Shown here: in pieces, positions 9,701 through 18,734 of the stretch
How the letters are laid out: every line of letters starts with the position of its first letter
Numbering within the stretch: the first letter of the stretch is position 1
Assembly: GCF_027980145.1 (NCBI RefSeq)
Contig: NZ_JAMZNK010000003.1
Location: 124,001-188,000, forward strand
Source: Flavobacterium azizsancarii
GTDB taxonomy: Bacteria; Bacteroidota; Bacteroidia; Flavobacteriales; Flavobacteriaceae
DNA: 64,000 nucleotides
Direction of reading: 5' to 3'
Notes under the pieces: generated by a model
Seen by the model: only the letters and a program-made list of their open reading frames with translations
Database searches by the model: none
What the model was told of the DNA's origin: nothing
Made by a program: the position numbers and the translations under genes

Positions 9701-9922
9701 TTTTATAGGTTGTTAGTTTTTTAGACTATCCGATTCTTTGACAATCTAAATAATCCTAATTTTTATAGAGGTCCAATTGTTTTATATGATTCTAAAAGCA
9801 TTCACATCTTTTCGTTTCCACTACAGCGGAACAGTAAAGATATAGAGGATAGTAAGAATTATAGCTTAAAAAATTGCCAATTGTTATATTTCTATAAAAT
9901 TTTAGACAAATATAAAAAATAA

Positions 9923-9952
9923 AAAAGCTACTTCCGAATGAAAGTAGCTTTT
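9923..9952 (-). terminator. Terminator of the rpmB-rpmG-DUF4295 operon
   Basis: AAAAGCTACTT (9923-9933) pairs with AAGTAGCTTTT (9942-9952), followed by a T-rich run on the minus strand. The 250 bases up to ftsY otherwise show no gene. Confidence 0.88.
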
Positions 9953-9971
9953 CTATATACTGTAATTGTTA

Positions 9972-10124
9972 TTATTTCTTTTTCAAGAAAGTATCAACTT
10001 CTTCAGGAGCCATAATAGATTCTACGAATGTATATGCACCAGTTTTAGGAGATTTCACCATTTTGATGGCTTTTGATAATCTCTTAGAAGCTGTTTGTAA
10101 CGATGCTACGGTTTTCTTTGCCAT
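9972..10124 (-). CDS. DUF4295 family protein
   Basis: This 50-residue basic protein starts MAKKTVASLQTASKRLSKAI and ends in FLKKK. The family is found almost only in Bacteroidota, always behind rpmG. The composition and location suggest a ribosome-associated small protein; that role is an inference. It lies 102 bases downstream of rpmG and before the operon terminator. Confidence 0.88.
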   Translation of the reverse strand: MAKKTVASLQTASKRLSKAIKMVKSPKTGAYTFVESIMAPEEVDTFLKKK

Positions 10125-10226
10125 GATTTAAATGTTATTGAAATTCAATAAATCTTCAAATGCTACTAGTATTACAAGTATTACTTAATAATCAACATTT
10201 AAGATTGTATTAAAATCTCTAAATTA

Positions 10227-10409
10227 TTACTTAATTTCTTTGTGAACAGTTACACGTTTCAAGATTGGATTAAATTTCTTAATCTCTAATCTGTCTGGTG
10301 TGTTTTTTTTGTTCTTAGTTGTTATGTATCTTGAAGTACCTGAAACACCAGAAGTCTTGTGCTCTGTACATTCTAAAATTACCTGGATTCTATTACCTTT
10401 CTTTGCCAT
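10227..10409 (-). CDS. rpmG: 50S ribosomal protein L33
   Basis: This 60-residue protein carries the L33 signature: [13 protein letters not shown], then [20 protein letters not shown] and [16 protein letters not shown]. Only one Cys is seen, so it is the zinc-independent (C-minus) form. It is 26 bases downstream of rpmB in the same operon. Confidence 0.97.
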   Translation of the reverse strand: MAKKGNRIQVILECTEHKTSGVSGTSRYITTKNKKNTPDRLEIKKFNPILKRVTVHKEIK

Positions 10410-10435
10410 CTTGCTATATATTTATTTAGGAAAGA

Positions 10436-10672
10436 TTATTTGATAAATCCTTGTGACTGCGCTTTTTTCAAAACAGCAGAAATTCCATTTTTATTAATTG
10501 TTTTTATCGTAGATGCTGCTACTCTAAGAGTAATCCATCTATCTTCTTCTGGAAGATAAAAACGCTTTTTAACTAAGTTTACAGAAAATTTTCTCTTAGT
10601 TTTGTTCATAGCGTGAGAAACGTTATTTCCTACCATCGCTCTTTTACCTGTAAGGTCACAAACTCTTGACAT
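10436..10672 (-). CDS. rpmB: 50S ribosomal protein L28
   Basis: This 78-residue protein matches L28: [20 protein letters not shown], the [14 protein letters not shown] block and the [14 protein letters not shown] segment. It is the first gene of an rpmB-rpmG-DUF4295 operon and lies 71 bases downstream of cinA on the same strand. Confidence 0.97.
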   Translation of the reverse strand: MSRVCDLTGKRAMVGNNVSHAMNKTKRKFSVNLVKKRFYLPEEDRWITLRVAASTIKTINKNGISAVLKKAQSQGFIK

Positions 10673-10743
10673 TATACTTATCTTTTATCGTTATTCAAAA
10701 TCAGGGTGCAAAGAAAAGAAAAATAAACGATTGAAACAAAAAA

Positions 10744-11997
10744 TTATAGCACATTTTTTAAAATTTCTTTCTGTAATATTTCTAAACTCTTAATCACGGC
10801 TCTATCTATCACTTTTTCACGTGGTTGGCCAAAATTAAATTCTTCAACAATTATACCATCCGGAGTAGCCAAAGCAATAAAAACTGCTCCAATTTCAGCA
10901 TTTGAGTCACCTTTTGTCGGTCCGGCGTTCCCGGTTGTAGCAATTGCATAGTCAGTTTTAAGTATCTCTTTCACATTCAAAGCCATAGCCGAGGCAACCT
11001 CTGCACTAACTACAGAAAATTGATCGATTAAATCCTGTGAGACCCCGAGAACATTAACCTTCACCTCTGTTGCATACGAAACTATACTGCCCTTAAAGTA
11101 GTTAGAAGCGCCGGGAACAGCTGACATAATCGAAGCTATTTTTCCTCCCGTAAAACTTTCAGCAGTTGCAATGGTTTTATTTTGCTTTGTAAGAATTTTA
11201 CCAACTACAGATTCAATTGTTTCATTTTCCTCATACCCTACTATAATATCATGAATGATAGCATCTAATGATTTTACATTCTCCTCTATTGCAGCTTCAA
11301 GCAGTTCTTTATTTATTCCTCTGGCTGACAAACGCAGGCGAACTCTTCCTGGATTGGGCAAATAAGCCAACTTAATAAATTCAGGCAAATTATTCTCCCA
11401 GTCTTCAATACGTTCTGCCACTAGGCTCTCGCCCTGACCATATGTCAAAATAGTTTTATGAATGATATAAGGGCGTTTGTACTCCCGAACTATCTTAGGA
11501 ACAATCTCTTCTTCGACTAAATATTTCATTTCATACGGAACTCCCGGAAGCGATATAAATACCGTATTCTCTTTCTTCATCCACATTCCCGGCGCTGTTC
11601 CCATTTTGTTGTGCAAAACGGTACATTTTGACGGAACTAATGCCTGATCTTTATTTAATTGTGAAATTGGCCGTTTATAAAAACCTTCAATCAATTCTGT
11701 CACGTGTGCAAGAACTTCCGTATTAACGACTAATTCATCATCAAAATAATCGCAGAAAGTTTTCTTAGTAACATCATCCTTCGTTGGCCCTAAACCACCT
11801 GTTATAATTACCACATCGACTTTGTTTTGCAGTTGCGCAAATGTGTCTAAAATGTGTTTTTTGTCATCGCTTATCGAAATCATTTCATGAACCTCAACAC
11901 CGATCCGGTCAAGTGACTTGGCGATAAAACCAGAATTTGTATCTACAATCTGACCTATTAAAATTTCGTCTCCAATAGTAATGATAGTTGCTTTCAT
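10744..11997 (-). CDS. cinA: CinA family protein (NMN deamidase / competence-damage inducible)
   Basis: The 417-residue length is typical of two-domain CinA. The N-terminal MoaB/MogA-like domain has [17 protein letters not shown] and [10 protein letters not shown]. The C-terminal PncC domain (from about 260) has TAESFTGG and [12 protein letters not shown], where other members read ATSGIAGPGGG. The C-terminal domain deamidates NMN to recycle pyridine nucleotides, and the N-terminal domain is linked to ADP-ribose hydrolysis. Both activities are family knowledge. Confidence 0.93.
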   Translation of the reverse strand: MKATIITIGDEILIGQIVDTNSGFIAKSLDRIGVEVHEMISISDDKKHILDTFAQLQNKVDVVIITGGLGPTKDDVTKKTFCDYFDDELVVNTEVLAHVTELIEGFYKRPISQLNKDQALVPSKCTVLHNKMGTAPGMWMKKENTVFISLPGVPYEMKYLVEEEIVPKIVREYKRPYIIHKTILTYGQGESLVAERIEDWENNLPEFIKLAYLPNPGRVRLRLSARGINKELLEAAIEENVKSLDAIIHDIIVGYEENETIESVVGKILTKQNKTIATAESFTGGKIASIMSAVPGASNYFKGSIVSYATEVKVNVLGVSQDLIDQFSVVSAEVASAMALNVKEILKTDYAIATTGNAGPTKGDSNAEIGAVFIALATPDGIIVEEFNFGQPREKVIDRAVIKSLEILQKEILKNVL

Positions 11998-12221
11998 AGC
12001 TGTGGAATATTTTTACTTACTTATTGTAAGTTGTTATTACATAGTAGGTTGTTGTCCGCAATGATTTTGCGTGAGGGGTAGTAGCGATATCCTTTTATAT
12101 AAAGGACATACATTGTTTAAACTAAAATTTCAGGGATAAAAGATACAGATCCCGAACTAAAGTACCGAATCTGTTTTTGACCTAAATTAAAAAAGATCAA
12201 AAACAGAGACATACCAAAATC

Positions 12222-12566
12222 TTATAGGTCAAAGTCTTTTTTAATTTCTTTGATTGCGTCCTTTACTTGTATCTTAATACTTTTAAAGGTCTCAATAATT
12301 TCTTTTTTCTTGCCTTCGGCCTTTGTCCAGGCTTCGACTTGCAGAATTTCTTCAAAAGCCACATTTAAACCCATTAAGTCTAATGTGGGTTTTATTTTGT
12401 GCGCGTAAGAATAAGCATATTTATGATCTTTTTTCTTAATTCCTTCTTTGATTTGTTTTAAATCCTCGGGAACTTCGGTAACAAATAACTTAAGAATTTC
12501 GTTTACAAATTCCGGATCATTGTCTGAAAGCGCATATACTTTCGAAAGGTTGTATTTTAAAGCCAT
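12222..12566 (-). CDS. Stand-alone HPt domain phosphotransfer protein
   Basis: The 114-residue protein is a single histidine-phosphotransfer domain. The phosphorylatable His56 lies in YAHKIKPTLDLMGL, on the second helix of a four-helix bundle. HPt proteins relay phosphate between receiver domains of phosphorelay systems. No histidine kinase or receiver gene is in the window, so its partners are elsewhere. Its ATG shares one base with the stop of the FAH-family gene (TAATG), so the two are translationally coupled. Confidence 0.85.
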   Translation of the reverse strand: MALKYNLSKVYALSDNDPEFVNEILKLFVTEVPEDLKQIKEGIKKKDHKYAYSYAHKIKPTLDLMGLNVAFEEILQVEAWTKAEGKKKEIIETFKSIKIQVKDAIKEIKKDFDL

Positions 12567-13177
12567 TATTTTACTTGTATTCTGAATAATTTTTTATCTT
12601 CTAAAAAGCCTTCTAAAACATCATTTGGTTTAACCGCAGCAACACCTTCAGGAGTTCCTGTAAAAATAATATCTCCAATTTTTAAAGTGAAAAATTGCGA
12701 TACATAAGAAACAAGCTCATCAATCTTCCAAAGCATAAAGCTTGTATTTCCTTTTTGAACTGTTTCAGAATTATTTGTTAACTCAAATGTAAGATTTTCC
12801 ATCGAAACAAAATCAGTTTTTGGTAAAAACTCTCCAATTACTGCTGAGCCGTCAAAAGCTTTTGCTTTTTCCCAAGGCAATCCTTTTGCTTTTAGTTTGT
12901 CCTGTAAATCTCTGGCTGTAAAGTCAATACCTACACTAATTTCATCATAATATTTATGAGCAAATTTAGGTTCGATATACTTCCCTACCTTATTAATTTT
13001 AACAATTATTTCTATTTCGTGATGAATCTCTTCAGAAAATTCCGGAATTACAAACGGATGCTGCTTTAACAAAACTGCTGAATCCGGTTTCATAAAAACC
13101 ACAGGTTCTGTTGGGCGCTCGTTTTTTAACTCCTCAATATGATTGGTATAATTTCTACCGATACAGATTATTTTCAT
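12566..13177 (-). CDS. Fumarylacetoacetate hydrolase family protein
   Basis: This 203-residue protein is a compact FAH-fold enzyme with RNYTNHIEELKNE, the metal-binding EIE in HHEIEIIVKI and the closing IIFTGTPEGVAAV. Short members act as acylpyruvate hydrolases or oxaloacetate decarboxylases; the substrate cannot be assigned. The gene precedes the HPt gene with a one-base overlap. Confidence 0.9.
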   Translation of the reverse strand: MKIICIGRNYTNHIEELKNERPTEPVVFMKPDSAVLLKQHPFVIPEFSEEIHHEIEIIVKINKVGKYIEPKFAHKYYDEISVGIDFTARDLQDKLKAKGLPWEKAKAFDGSAVIGEFLPKTDFVSMENLTFELTNNSETVQKGNTSFMLWKIDELVSYVSQFFTLKIGDIIFTGTPEGVAAVKPNDVLEGFLEDKKLFRIQVK

Positions 13178-13185
13178 TCTTTTTT

Positions 13186-13265
13186 GAGTTACTAAGTTAC
13201 TAAGCTACTAAGGCCTTAAGAAACTATGTAAAAAAAACTTAGCAACTCAGAGCCTTAAGAACTTA
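13186..13265. repeat. Inverted repeat, ACTTAG family
   Basis: GTTACTAAGTTACTAAGC on the left and AACTTAGCAACTCAGAGCC on the right are an inverted pair of short-period words. Related units lie at 28460-28512, 50907-50998 and 56502-56540. Confidence 0.7.
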
Positions 13266-13271
13266 GTCTCT

Positions 13272-14042
13272 TTATTTCGTATTTAACTTTCTTAATTTAA
13301 TTGCCGTTAAAACTTTTTTGGTATACAAAGGAAAATCAGCGTTTTGAATCCAACTGAAATAGCCAGGCTCGGTTTCAAGGATTTTATCGACTTTGGCACC
13401 TTTGTGTTTTCCGAAGGTAAAGACTTCTTCGTTATCCTTATCAAAAGCAATCATTCCGGCAAAATCAGCGATTTTTTTACGGGTTGTAAATTCAGACAAT
13501 GATTTCATATCATTCTCTAAATCCGGATAACGATCTAATTGTGCTTTTAGAATTTCATAGGTCGCCATTGTATCTGCTTCTGCAGAATGGGCATTTTCAA
13601 GACTTTTTCCGCAATAAAATTTCAATGCAGCACTTAAAGTACGTTCTTCCATTTTATGAAAGATAGTCTGCACATCTACAGAAACTTTATTTTTCATATC
13701 AAAATCAACTCCCGCGCGAAGCAATTCTTCTGCCAATAACGGAATATCAAAACGATCTGAATTAAAACCTCCCAAATCACTGTCCTTAATCATAGTATGA
13801 ACTTGCATTGCCAGTTCTGCAAAAGTAGGCTCGTTGGCCACTTTTTCATCTGTAATACCATGAACCGCGGTTGTTTGTGCCGGAATTGGAATCGTGGGAT
13901 TCACTAACCAGGTTTTACTTTCTTTATTTCCGTTTGGAAAAACTTTGAATATCGAAATTTCTACAATTCGATCTTTTCCGATGTCAATTCCAGTTGTTTC
14001 AAGATCAAAAAAGCAAATTGGTTTGTTCAGTTTCAGTTCCAT
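13272..14042 (-). CDS. DEDDh 3'-5' exonuclease (DNA polymerase III epsilon-like)
   Basis: The 256-residue protein has an exonuclease T/epsilon domain: FFDLETTGID (Exo I Asp-Glu), NSDRFDIPLLAEEL (Exo II Asp) and HSAEADTMATYEIL (Exo III His and Asp). The C-terminal 70 residues are a small extra domain with FTFGKHKGAKVDKI. It could proofread for the replicase or act in repair or RNA processing. CAAATGTA at 14063-14070 is a TAnnTTTG element on this strand, about 20 bases before the start. Confidence 0.9.
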   Translation of the reverse strand: MELKLNKPICFFDLETTGIDIGKDRIVEISIFKVFPNGNKESKTWLVNPTIPIPAQTTAVHGITDEKVANEPTFAELAMQVHTMIKDSDLGGFNSDRFDIPLLAEELLRAGVDFDMKNKVSVDVQTIFHKMEERTLSAALKFYCGKSLENAHSAEADTMATYEILKAQLDRYPDLENDMKSLSEFTTRKKIADFAGMIAFDKDNEEVFTFGKHKGAKVDKILETEPGYFSWIQNADFPLYTKKVLTAIKLRKLNTK

Positions 14043-14062
14043 TTTTTAATTTTATAAGATTA

Positions 14063-14070
14063 CAAATGTA
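14063..14070 (-). promoter_or_regulatory. Probable -7 element for the exonuclease gene
   Basis: The minus strand reads TACATTTG, an exact TAnnTTTG match, 21 bases before the start codon. Confidence 0.5.
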
Positions 14071-14205
14071 ATTTTTAAAGCGGAATTTCCTCTTTTATTC
14101 TTGATTTTTTTAAACAAAAAAGGGCTCAAATTTGCGATTTTAACTTTTAAATTCATTCTGAAAGAAAGCTCTTGTTCATTTCCTAACCTTTTCTTACAAA
14201 CAAAA

Positions 14206-14238
14206 AAACCCGGAAAATCACTAAAATCTTCCGGGTTT
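14206..14238 (-). terminator. Terminator of the E2 gene
   Basis: AAACCCGGAA (14206-14215) pairs with TTCCGGGTTT (14229-14238), with a T run on the minus strand just after the E2 stop codon. Confidence 0.88.
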
Positions 14239-14258
14239 CGAATTTATTTTTATGTGAT

Positions 14259-15569
14259 TTAAAAATCTCTGTCTATATCAAAAGCTTCTAAATACTCTGC
14301 TACTCTTTTTACAAAGCTTCCTCCTAACGCTCCATCTACAACTCTGTGATCGTAAGAGTGTGACAAGAACATTTTTTGACGGATTCCGATAAAATCACCT
14401 TCCGGAGTCTCTATAACCGCAGGCACTTTACGAATTGCACCAAGAGCAAGGATTCCCACTTGAGGCTGATTGATAATTGGAGTTCCAAAAACACTGCCAA
14501 AAGTACCTACGTTAGTTACCGTATAAGTTCCACCTTGAGTATCGTCCGGTTTTAGTTTTCCTGCTTTAGCACGATTTCCTAAATCGTTAACCGCTTTTGC
14601 CATTCCAACAAGATTCAACTGATCAGCATTTTTAATTACCGGAACAATTAAATTTCCGTTTGGTAAAGCCGCAGCCATTCCTAAATTTATATTTTTCTTT
14701 TTGATGATATATTCACCATCAACGGAGATATTCATTCCCGGAAAATCTTTTAATGCTTTTGCAACCGCCTCCATCATAATTGGCGTAAAAGTCAACTTCT
14801 CACCTTCCCTTTTCTCGAAAGCGGTTTTAACTTTTTCTCTCCATTTTACAATATTCGTTACGTCAACCTCAATAAAGGATTGTACGTGAGCCGAAGTTTG
14901 TATTGAAGCCATCATATATCCTGCAATCAACTTTCTCATTCTGTCCATTTCGATGATTTCATCACCACCATTTACAGAAATCGGAACTGCTTGTTGACTT
15001 TTCTGAACCGGAGCAGCTATTGGTTGTGCTTTTGGAGCAGCAACAACGGCTTTTGGAGTTTCGACACCCGATTTACGAGTTTCAATATATTTTAGAATAT
15101 CTTCTTTTGTGACACGTCCGTCTTTTCCTGAACCAGCAATATTTTCTAATTCAGCAACAGAAATACCTTCTTCTTTTGCAATATTTTTTACTAACGGAGA
15201 AAAGAATTTATCAGATGCAGAAAAATCCTGTGCAGATGAAACTGACTCTTTTACAACTTCGATTGTTTGTTCAATGACCGCGGCTTCTGCAGGAGCAGCA
15301 ACTTCAGCTTTTGCAGCTGGTGCGTCACCTTCTGTTTCAATAATCGCAATAGTTTGTCCTACCTGAACTAAATCATCTTTACCAAATAATTGCTCAACTA
15401 AAACTCCTGATACTTCACTTGGCACTTCACTGTCAACCTTATCAGTTGCAATTTCAAGTACAGCTTCATCAGCTTCAATTTTATCTCCCACTTCTTTCAA
15501 CCAGTTGGTAATAGTTGCTTCAGCGACACTCTCTCCCATTTTAGGAAGTTTCAATTCAAATCTTGCCAT
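14259..15569 (-). CDS. Dihydrolipoamide acyltransferase (E2) of a 2-oxo acid dehydrogenase complex
   Basis: The 436 residues contain an N-terminal lipoyl domain with the lipoylated Lys44 in EIATDKVDSEVPS. An Ala/Pro-rich linker follows, then a peripheral subunit-binding domain near 125-160 (FSPLVKNIAKEEG, GSGKDGRVTKEDIL), and an acyltransferase domain ending in the catalytic HRVVDGALGG. E2 transfers acyl groups from lipoamide to CoA. The branched-chain or multi-substrate type fits best, but E1 and E3 are not in the window, so I give no symbol. Confidence 0.92.
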   Translation of the reverse strand: MARFELKLPKMGESVAEATITNWLKEVGDKIEADEAVLEIATDKVDSEVPSEVSGVLVEQLFGKDDLVQVGQTIAIIETEGDAPAAKAEVAAPAEAAVIEQTIEVVKESVSSAQDFSASDKFFSPLVKNIAKEEGISVAELENIAGSGKDGRVTKEDILKYIETRKSGVETPKAVVAAPKAQPIAAPVQKSQQAVPISVNGGDEIIEMDRMRKLIAGYMMASIQTSAHVQSFIEVDVTNIVKWREKVKTAFEKREGEKLTFTPIMMEAVAKALKDFPGMNISVDGEYIIKKKNINLGMAAALPNGNLIVPVIKNADQLNLVGMAKAVNDLGNRAKAGKLKPDDTQGGTYTVTNVGTFGSVFGTPIINQPQVGILALGAIRKVPAVIETPEGDFIGIRQKMFLSHSYDHRVVDGALGGSFVKRVAEYLEAFDIDRDF

Positions 15570-15653
15570 ATTGTTAACCTAAAAGGTGATTTTGATTTTC
15601 AGATTGCGAAATTACTGAATATTATAAATATAAATTACATTTAATATAATTTT

Positions 15654-15998
15654 TTACTCAATTTTTACAATTTGCCCCCTATCATTTCGTGAATTGCTTC
15701 CAATAATAAAATTTATGTTTTTGGGGAAAATCTTAAAAGTAACGTTCTTATCTTTAAGAGTTTTTATGATTTTGACACATTTTTCGAATGAAACATACTG
15801 ATTATCCAAAATAATCCCAACCCTTTTGCCCTTAAAAATCAGGGACGAATTTACCATTTTTTCTTTTTTTAAATTCATAAACACCACTTTATTTTTCGAA
15901 ATAAAGGGCAATTTTTCAGACAAAATTCTATTTGCAGCGTAAAAAGCAATACTTTCCGCTTAAGGTTTTGCTTTTATTTTAACCTGAAACATTTTCAT
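15654..15998 (-). pseudogene. Probable glycosyltransferase C-terminal remnant
   Basis: Reading from an ATG at 15998, twelve codons are followed by an in-frame stop (15960-15962). The frame then runs open to 15654 with no ATG early in it. The last part (FKGKRVGII, then KIIKTLKDKNVTFKIFPKNI and FIIGSNSRNDRGQI) resembles the Rossmann-type tail of Bacteroidota family 2 glycosyltransferases, which ends in FKIAPPESLSIIGSNSINT. Most of the protein is missing. A short expressed protein from the TTG at 15923 is the alternative. Confidence 0.4.
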
Positions 15999-16126
15999 AA
16001 AAGAGAAAAAATAATTTCCGATTTGAATAAAAAATACAAAGCTTTCTGAGTAATGCAATTTTATAATTACCCGTAATTACCGTAAAATGAAGGAATTGTT
16101 TTTGTTTTTGTTTTTTTTTTGCAGAG

Positions 16127-17308
16127 CTAAAAATTCTCAGCCAAACCTAATCGCAATGACCAATCGTTTTTACTAACCCCAAAATCCAAGACCAGATTAC
16201 TATTATTTTGTTTGTTCCATTTAATACGTAATCCGGTTCCGACAGCGGGATTCCATTTTTTAAAATCATAAGTATCTAATTTAGAAACCGAAGAAATATT
16301 GGTAAAAAACACAGCCCCTAAAAAACCATTTTTAGTAATATCTGTCCTGTATTCTGTTTCAAAATAAATTAATGCATTGCTGCGGAATCTATTTCTGGTA
16401 AAACCCCGACCTGTTTTTCCGTCGCGATCCCAACCAATACTTGGCAAATCGAGATAATGAGGTTTTCCGCCAAAAGTAGACCAGTAAAAAGCTCTGTATG
16501 CTAGAACCCTGTGCTTGTATTTATTAAACGAATGATATTTTCGGGCATCAAAATAAATCGATTTCCATTTTTCACCATTTACTCCACTTGTATTAATTCT
16601 GTAATCTGCTTCGACATATAAGCCTTGTTCAGGATTTACGTTGTTTTTTCTCGAATCGTATAATCCTTGTATAGCAACCCCAAAAGAAGTTTCATCAGAG
16701 AAATCCCCATTCATATATTTTGAGTAATCAGTTTGATCCTCTACATAAGATTGCTCAGAAATATTTTGATAACTATCGAACAACAAACCAAGTCCCAATC
16801 TAAAATCGCCAATAATTTTTCGGGTTGCAAATTGATAAAACCGCCATTGCTGATAATCCAGAATCGACATTTCCTTATCTGTATTATGTCCGCCTAATCC
16901 ATAAGTTGGCTGAGGATAAATCATATACCGATAATCTCCAATAAAATTCCAATTATTGTCTTTTGTGTAAATATAAGATTGAACAGGAAAAACATATTGT
17001 TTGGTAAAACTAAAATAAGGCGAAAAAGAAATCTGGGACATTTTGGTAGTATTACTGTCACCAAGATAAAATGTAGTTAAAAATGAAACTACCAATCCGG
17101 CATTTTTATTCGCATCGATAGGAACCGGAAGCAAAGAAAAAACCACTTTTTTATCGGGATTCATTCGAAGCGAATCATTTTTATGAAAAAGTTTATACAG
17201 AACATCTAAAATATCCTTTTTATTATTTGCAACTGAATCGTTTTGCGAATAACAAAATGGTGACAGGAAAAAGAAAAACAAAACAATTACGGATTTTACT
17301 TTTTTCAT
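16127..17308 (-). CDS. BamA/TamA family outer-membrane protein
   Basis: This 393-residue protein has a signal peptide (first ~21 residues, ending CYSQ) followed by a strand-rich barrel with many aromatic-ending strands and GLGGHN, GLGLLFDS and AVGTGLRIKWNK segments. It resembles the surface antigen (D15) barrel without long POTRA domains. Short single-barrel members are common in Bacteroidota, and their substrate is unknown. The gene is monocistronic. Confidence 0.75.
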   Translation of the reverse strand: MKKVKSVIVLFFFFLSPFCYSQNDSVANNKKDILDVLYKLFHKNDSLRMNPDKKVVFSLLPVPIDANKNAGLVVSFLTTFYLGDSNTTKMSQISFSPYFSFTKQYVFPVQSYIYTKDNNWNFIGDYRYMIYPQPTYGLGGHNTDKEMSILDYQQWRFYQFATRKIIGDFRLGLGLLFDSYQNISEQSYVEDQTDYSKYMNGDFSDETSFGVAIQGLYDSRKNNVNPEQGLYVEADYRINTSGVNGEKWKSIYFDARKYHSFNKYKHRVLAYRAFYWSTFGGKPHYLDLPSIGWDRDGKTGRGFTRNRFRSNALIYFETEYRTDITKNGFLGAVFFTNISSVSKLDTYDFKKWNPAVGTGLRIKWNKQNNSNLVLDFGVSKNDWSLRLGLAENF

Positions 17309-17449
17309 TTCGTAAGCTTTTCAACAACAACTTCTTACAAATTTAAACTTAAATTTAAAACGGAAGCTAATTTTATAAATAATAAAAAAGAAAACTATAA
17401 CAGATTGCAAAAAAGCATATTTTTGGTTTTGAATAATGATACCATTTCT

Positions 17450-18040
17450 ATGAAAAAGAAAATATTAAGTAAATTCAATTCGTTGCTTTTAATTCTAATA
17501 ACGGGATTTTTCATGTTTGGATTTACTTCTTTAAAAAAAGATTCAGACAGGAATTTAGTAAAAACCTCAACTTGGTATATTGCGGGACCTTCTGTAGAAA
17601 ATCAGGAAACAATTAATCGCATTCGGCAAGAAAAAGAGATCATTAAAGTTACTGCAAAAGACAATCCTACAGGAGAAATTGAATTGAATGTCCTGATTAC
17701 AGATTCAGATTCGAATGATGGCGCTCCGACTAATTTATCTGACCATTCTAAATTTGTGACTATTACCTATAAATCATCACATTTAATAAAATTACAAGCC
17801 CGCGAAGGCAATAAAGAAGGAACAGGCTGCGTTCATGGAGGTTCACATCCTAGAGTTGATTTAGAAGCCTCACCAAAAAAATTTACAACAGTTAAAATTC
17901 CATGGTCTGATTTTAAACAAGACGGATTATCTCACGGTACACTTTTAAACCCTCACAATCTTTGTAAATTCAATTTTGTGAATTACAATCCGGTTTCAGG
18001 AGCATTTTTAGAAATTAAAGCAGTTATAGTTCAAAATTAA
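17450..18040 (+). CDS. Hypothetical secreted protein
   Basis: I prefer the ATG at 17450, which gives a 196-residue protein with an N-terminal hydrophobic export segment (about residues 9-25). The C-terminal half (KIPWSDFKQDG, FNFVNYNPVSGAFLEIKAVIV) resembles the closing strands of jelly-roll carbohydrate-binding modules; this is a weak resemblance. The next gene starts 5 bases downstream and is also exported, so the pair is an operon. Confidence 0.6.
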   Translation: MKKKILSKFNSLLLILITGFFMFGFTSLKKDSDRNLVKTSTWYIAGPSVENQETINRIRQEKEIIKVTAKDNPTGEIELNVLITDSDSNDGAPTNLSDHSKFVTITYKSSHLIKLQAREGNKEGTGCVHGGSHPRVDLEASPKKFTTVKIPWSDFKQDGLSHGTLLNPHNLCKFNFVNYNPVSGAFLEIKAVIVQN

Positions 18041-18045
18041 AAAAC

Positions 18046-18447
18046 ATGAAAACAAAACTTTTTATTTTACTTTTCGTTACCGTATTATTTTCCAATTTCG
18101 GCTATAGCCAAAAAAAAACTACTACCTCAAAAATAGATATTAATGGCGTTTGGGAAGATATTAATCCTGACGTTCAGAATGCAGTTGTTATTATCTCAGA
18201 ACTAAACGGAAAAGTTATTTTCTCTCATTATCTGGAATGGAAAGGGAAAAAATTTGTAGAAAGTGGTACAGGAAAACGAATTGGAAACACAGTTGGTTAC
18301 ACCGTAGATGTCACTTTACCAATTAAAGGCTGGGCAACGGCAGGAACACACACTTTGACATTATCTGAAGACGGAACCACGCTTGAAGGAACTTTCGTCG
18401 ACAATAAAAAAAGAACAGGTCCAATTGCGTTTAAGAGAATCCGTTAA
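18046..18447 (+). CDS. Hypothetical secreted protein
   Basis: The 133-residue protein has a cleavable signal peptide (MKTKLFILLFVTVLFSNFGYSQ). A small strand-rich domain follows (INGVWEDINPD, VIFSHYLEWKGKKFVESG, LEGTFVDNKKRTGPIAFKRIR), a lipocalin-like pattern often found in Bacteroidota periplasmic proteins. It lies 5 bases after the preceding exported protein. Function unknown. Confidence 0.65.
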   Translation: MKTKLFILLFVTVLFSNFGYSQKKTTTSKIDINGVWEDINPDVQNAVVIISELNGKVIFSHYLEWKGKKFVESGTGKRIGNTVGYTVDVTLPIKGWATAGTHTLTLSEDGTTLEGTFVDNKKRTGPIAFKRIR

Positions 18448-18477
18448 ATTTTTTTTCAGGTTGAAATGAGATTTTAA

Positions 18478-18727
18478 CCGCAAAGTCCGCAAGTTTTTTT
18501 TTATTTAATTCTTTATTAAAATGCAAAGTTCGCAAAGCTTTATGTTTAAAACTTTGCGAACTTTGCGTAAATTTTATTAAGCTTTACGGTTAATTCTTTT
18601 GCCACAGATTAAAAGATTTTCTTAATGCAATAATAAAAATAATTCGCACCGCTTTATAAGCTTCGAATTCTTTCAAAAGTTAAATCTTAGCGAACTTTTC
18701 GTAAATCTTTGCGGCCTTTGCGGTTAA
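18478..18727. repeat. Composite inverted repeats, TTTGCGG family
   Basis: The 287-base gap between convergent genes is built from CGCAAAG/CTTTGCG words: ACCGCAAAGTCCGCAAG near 18478, AAAGTTCGCAAAGC near 18525, AACTTTGCGAACTTTGCG near 18550, and GCGGCCTTTGCGGTTAA at the right end. An AGATTAAAAGATTTT word of another family sits at about 18605. Confidence 0.7.
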
Positions 18728-18734
18728 ACAACTA

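Noticed and set aside
9399..9716. Plus-strand open frame across ftsY
   Set aside because: Antisense shadow of a clearly identified gene.
13186..13265. CRISPR-like short repeats
   Set aside because: Units are short, irregular and arranged as inverted arms without unique spacers. No cas genes are present.
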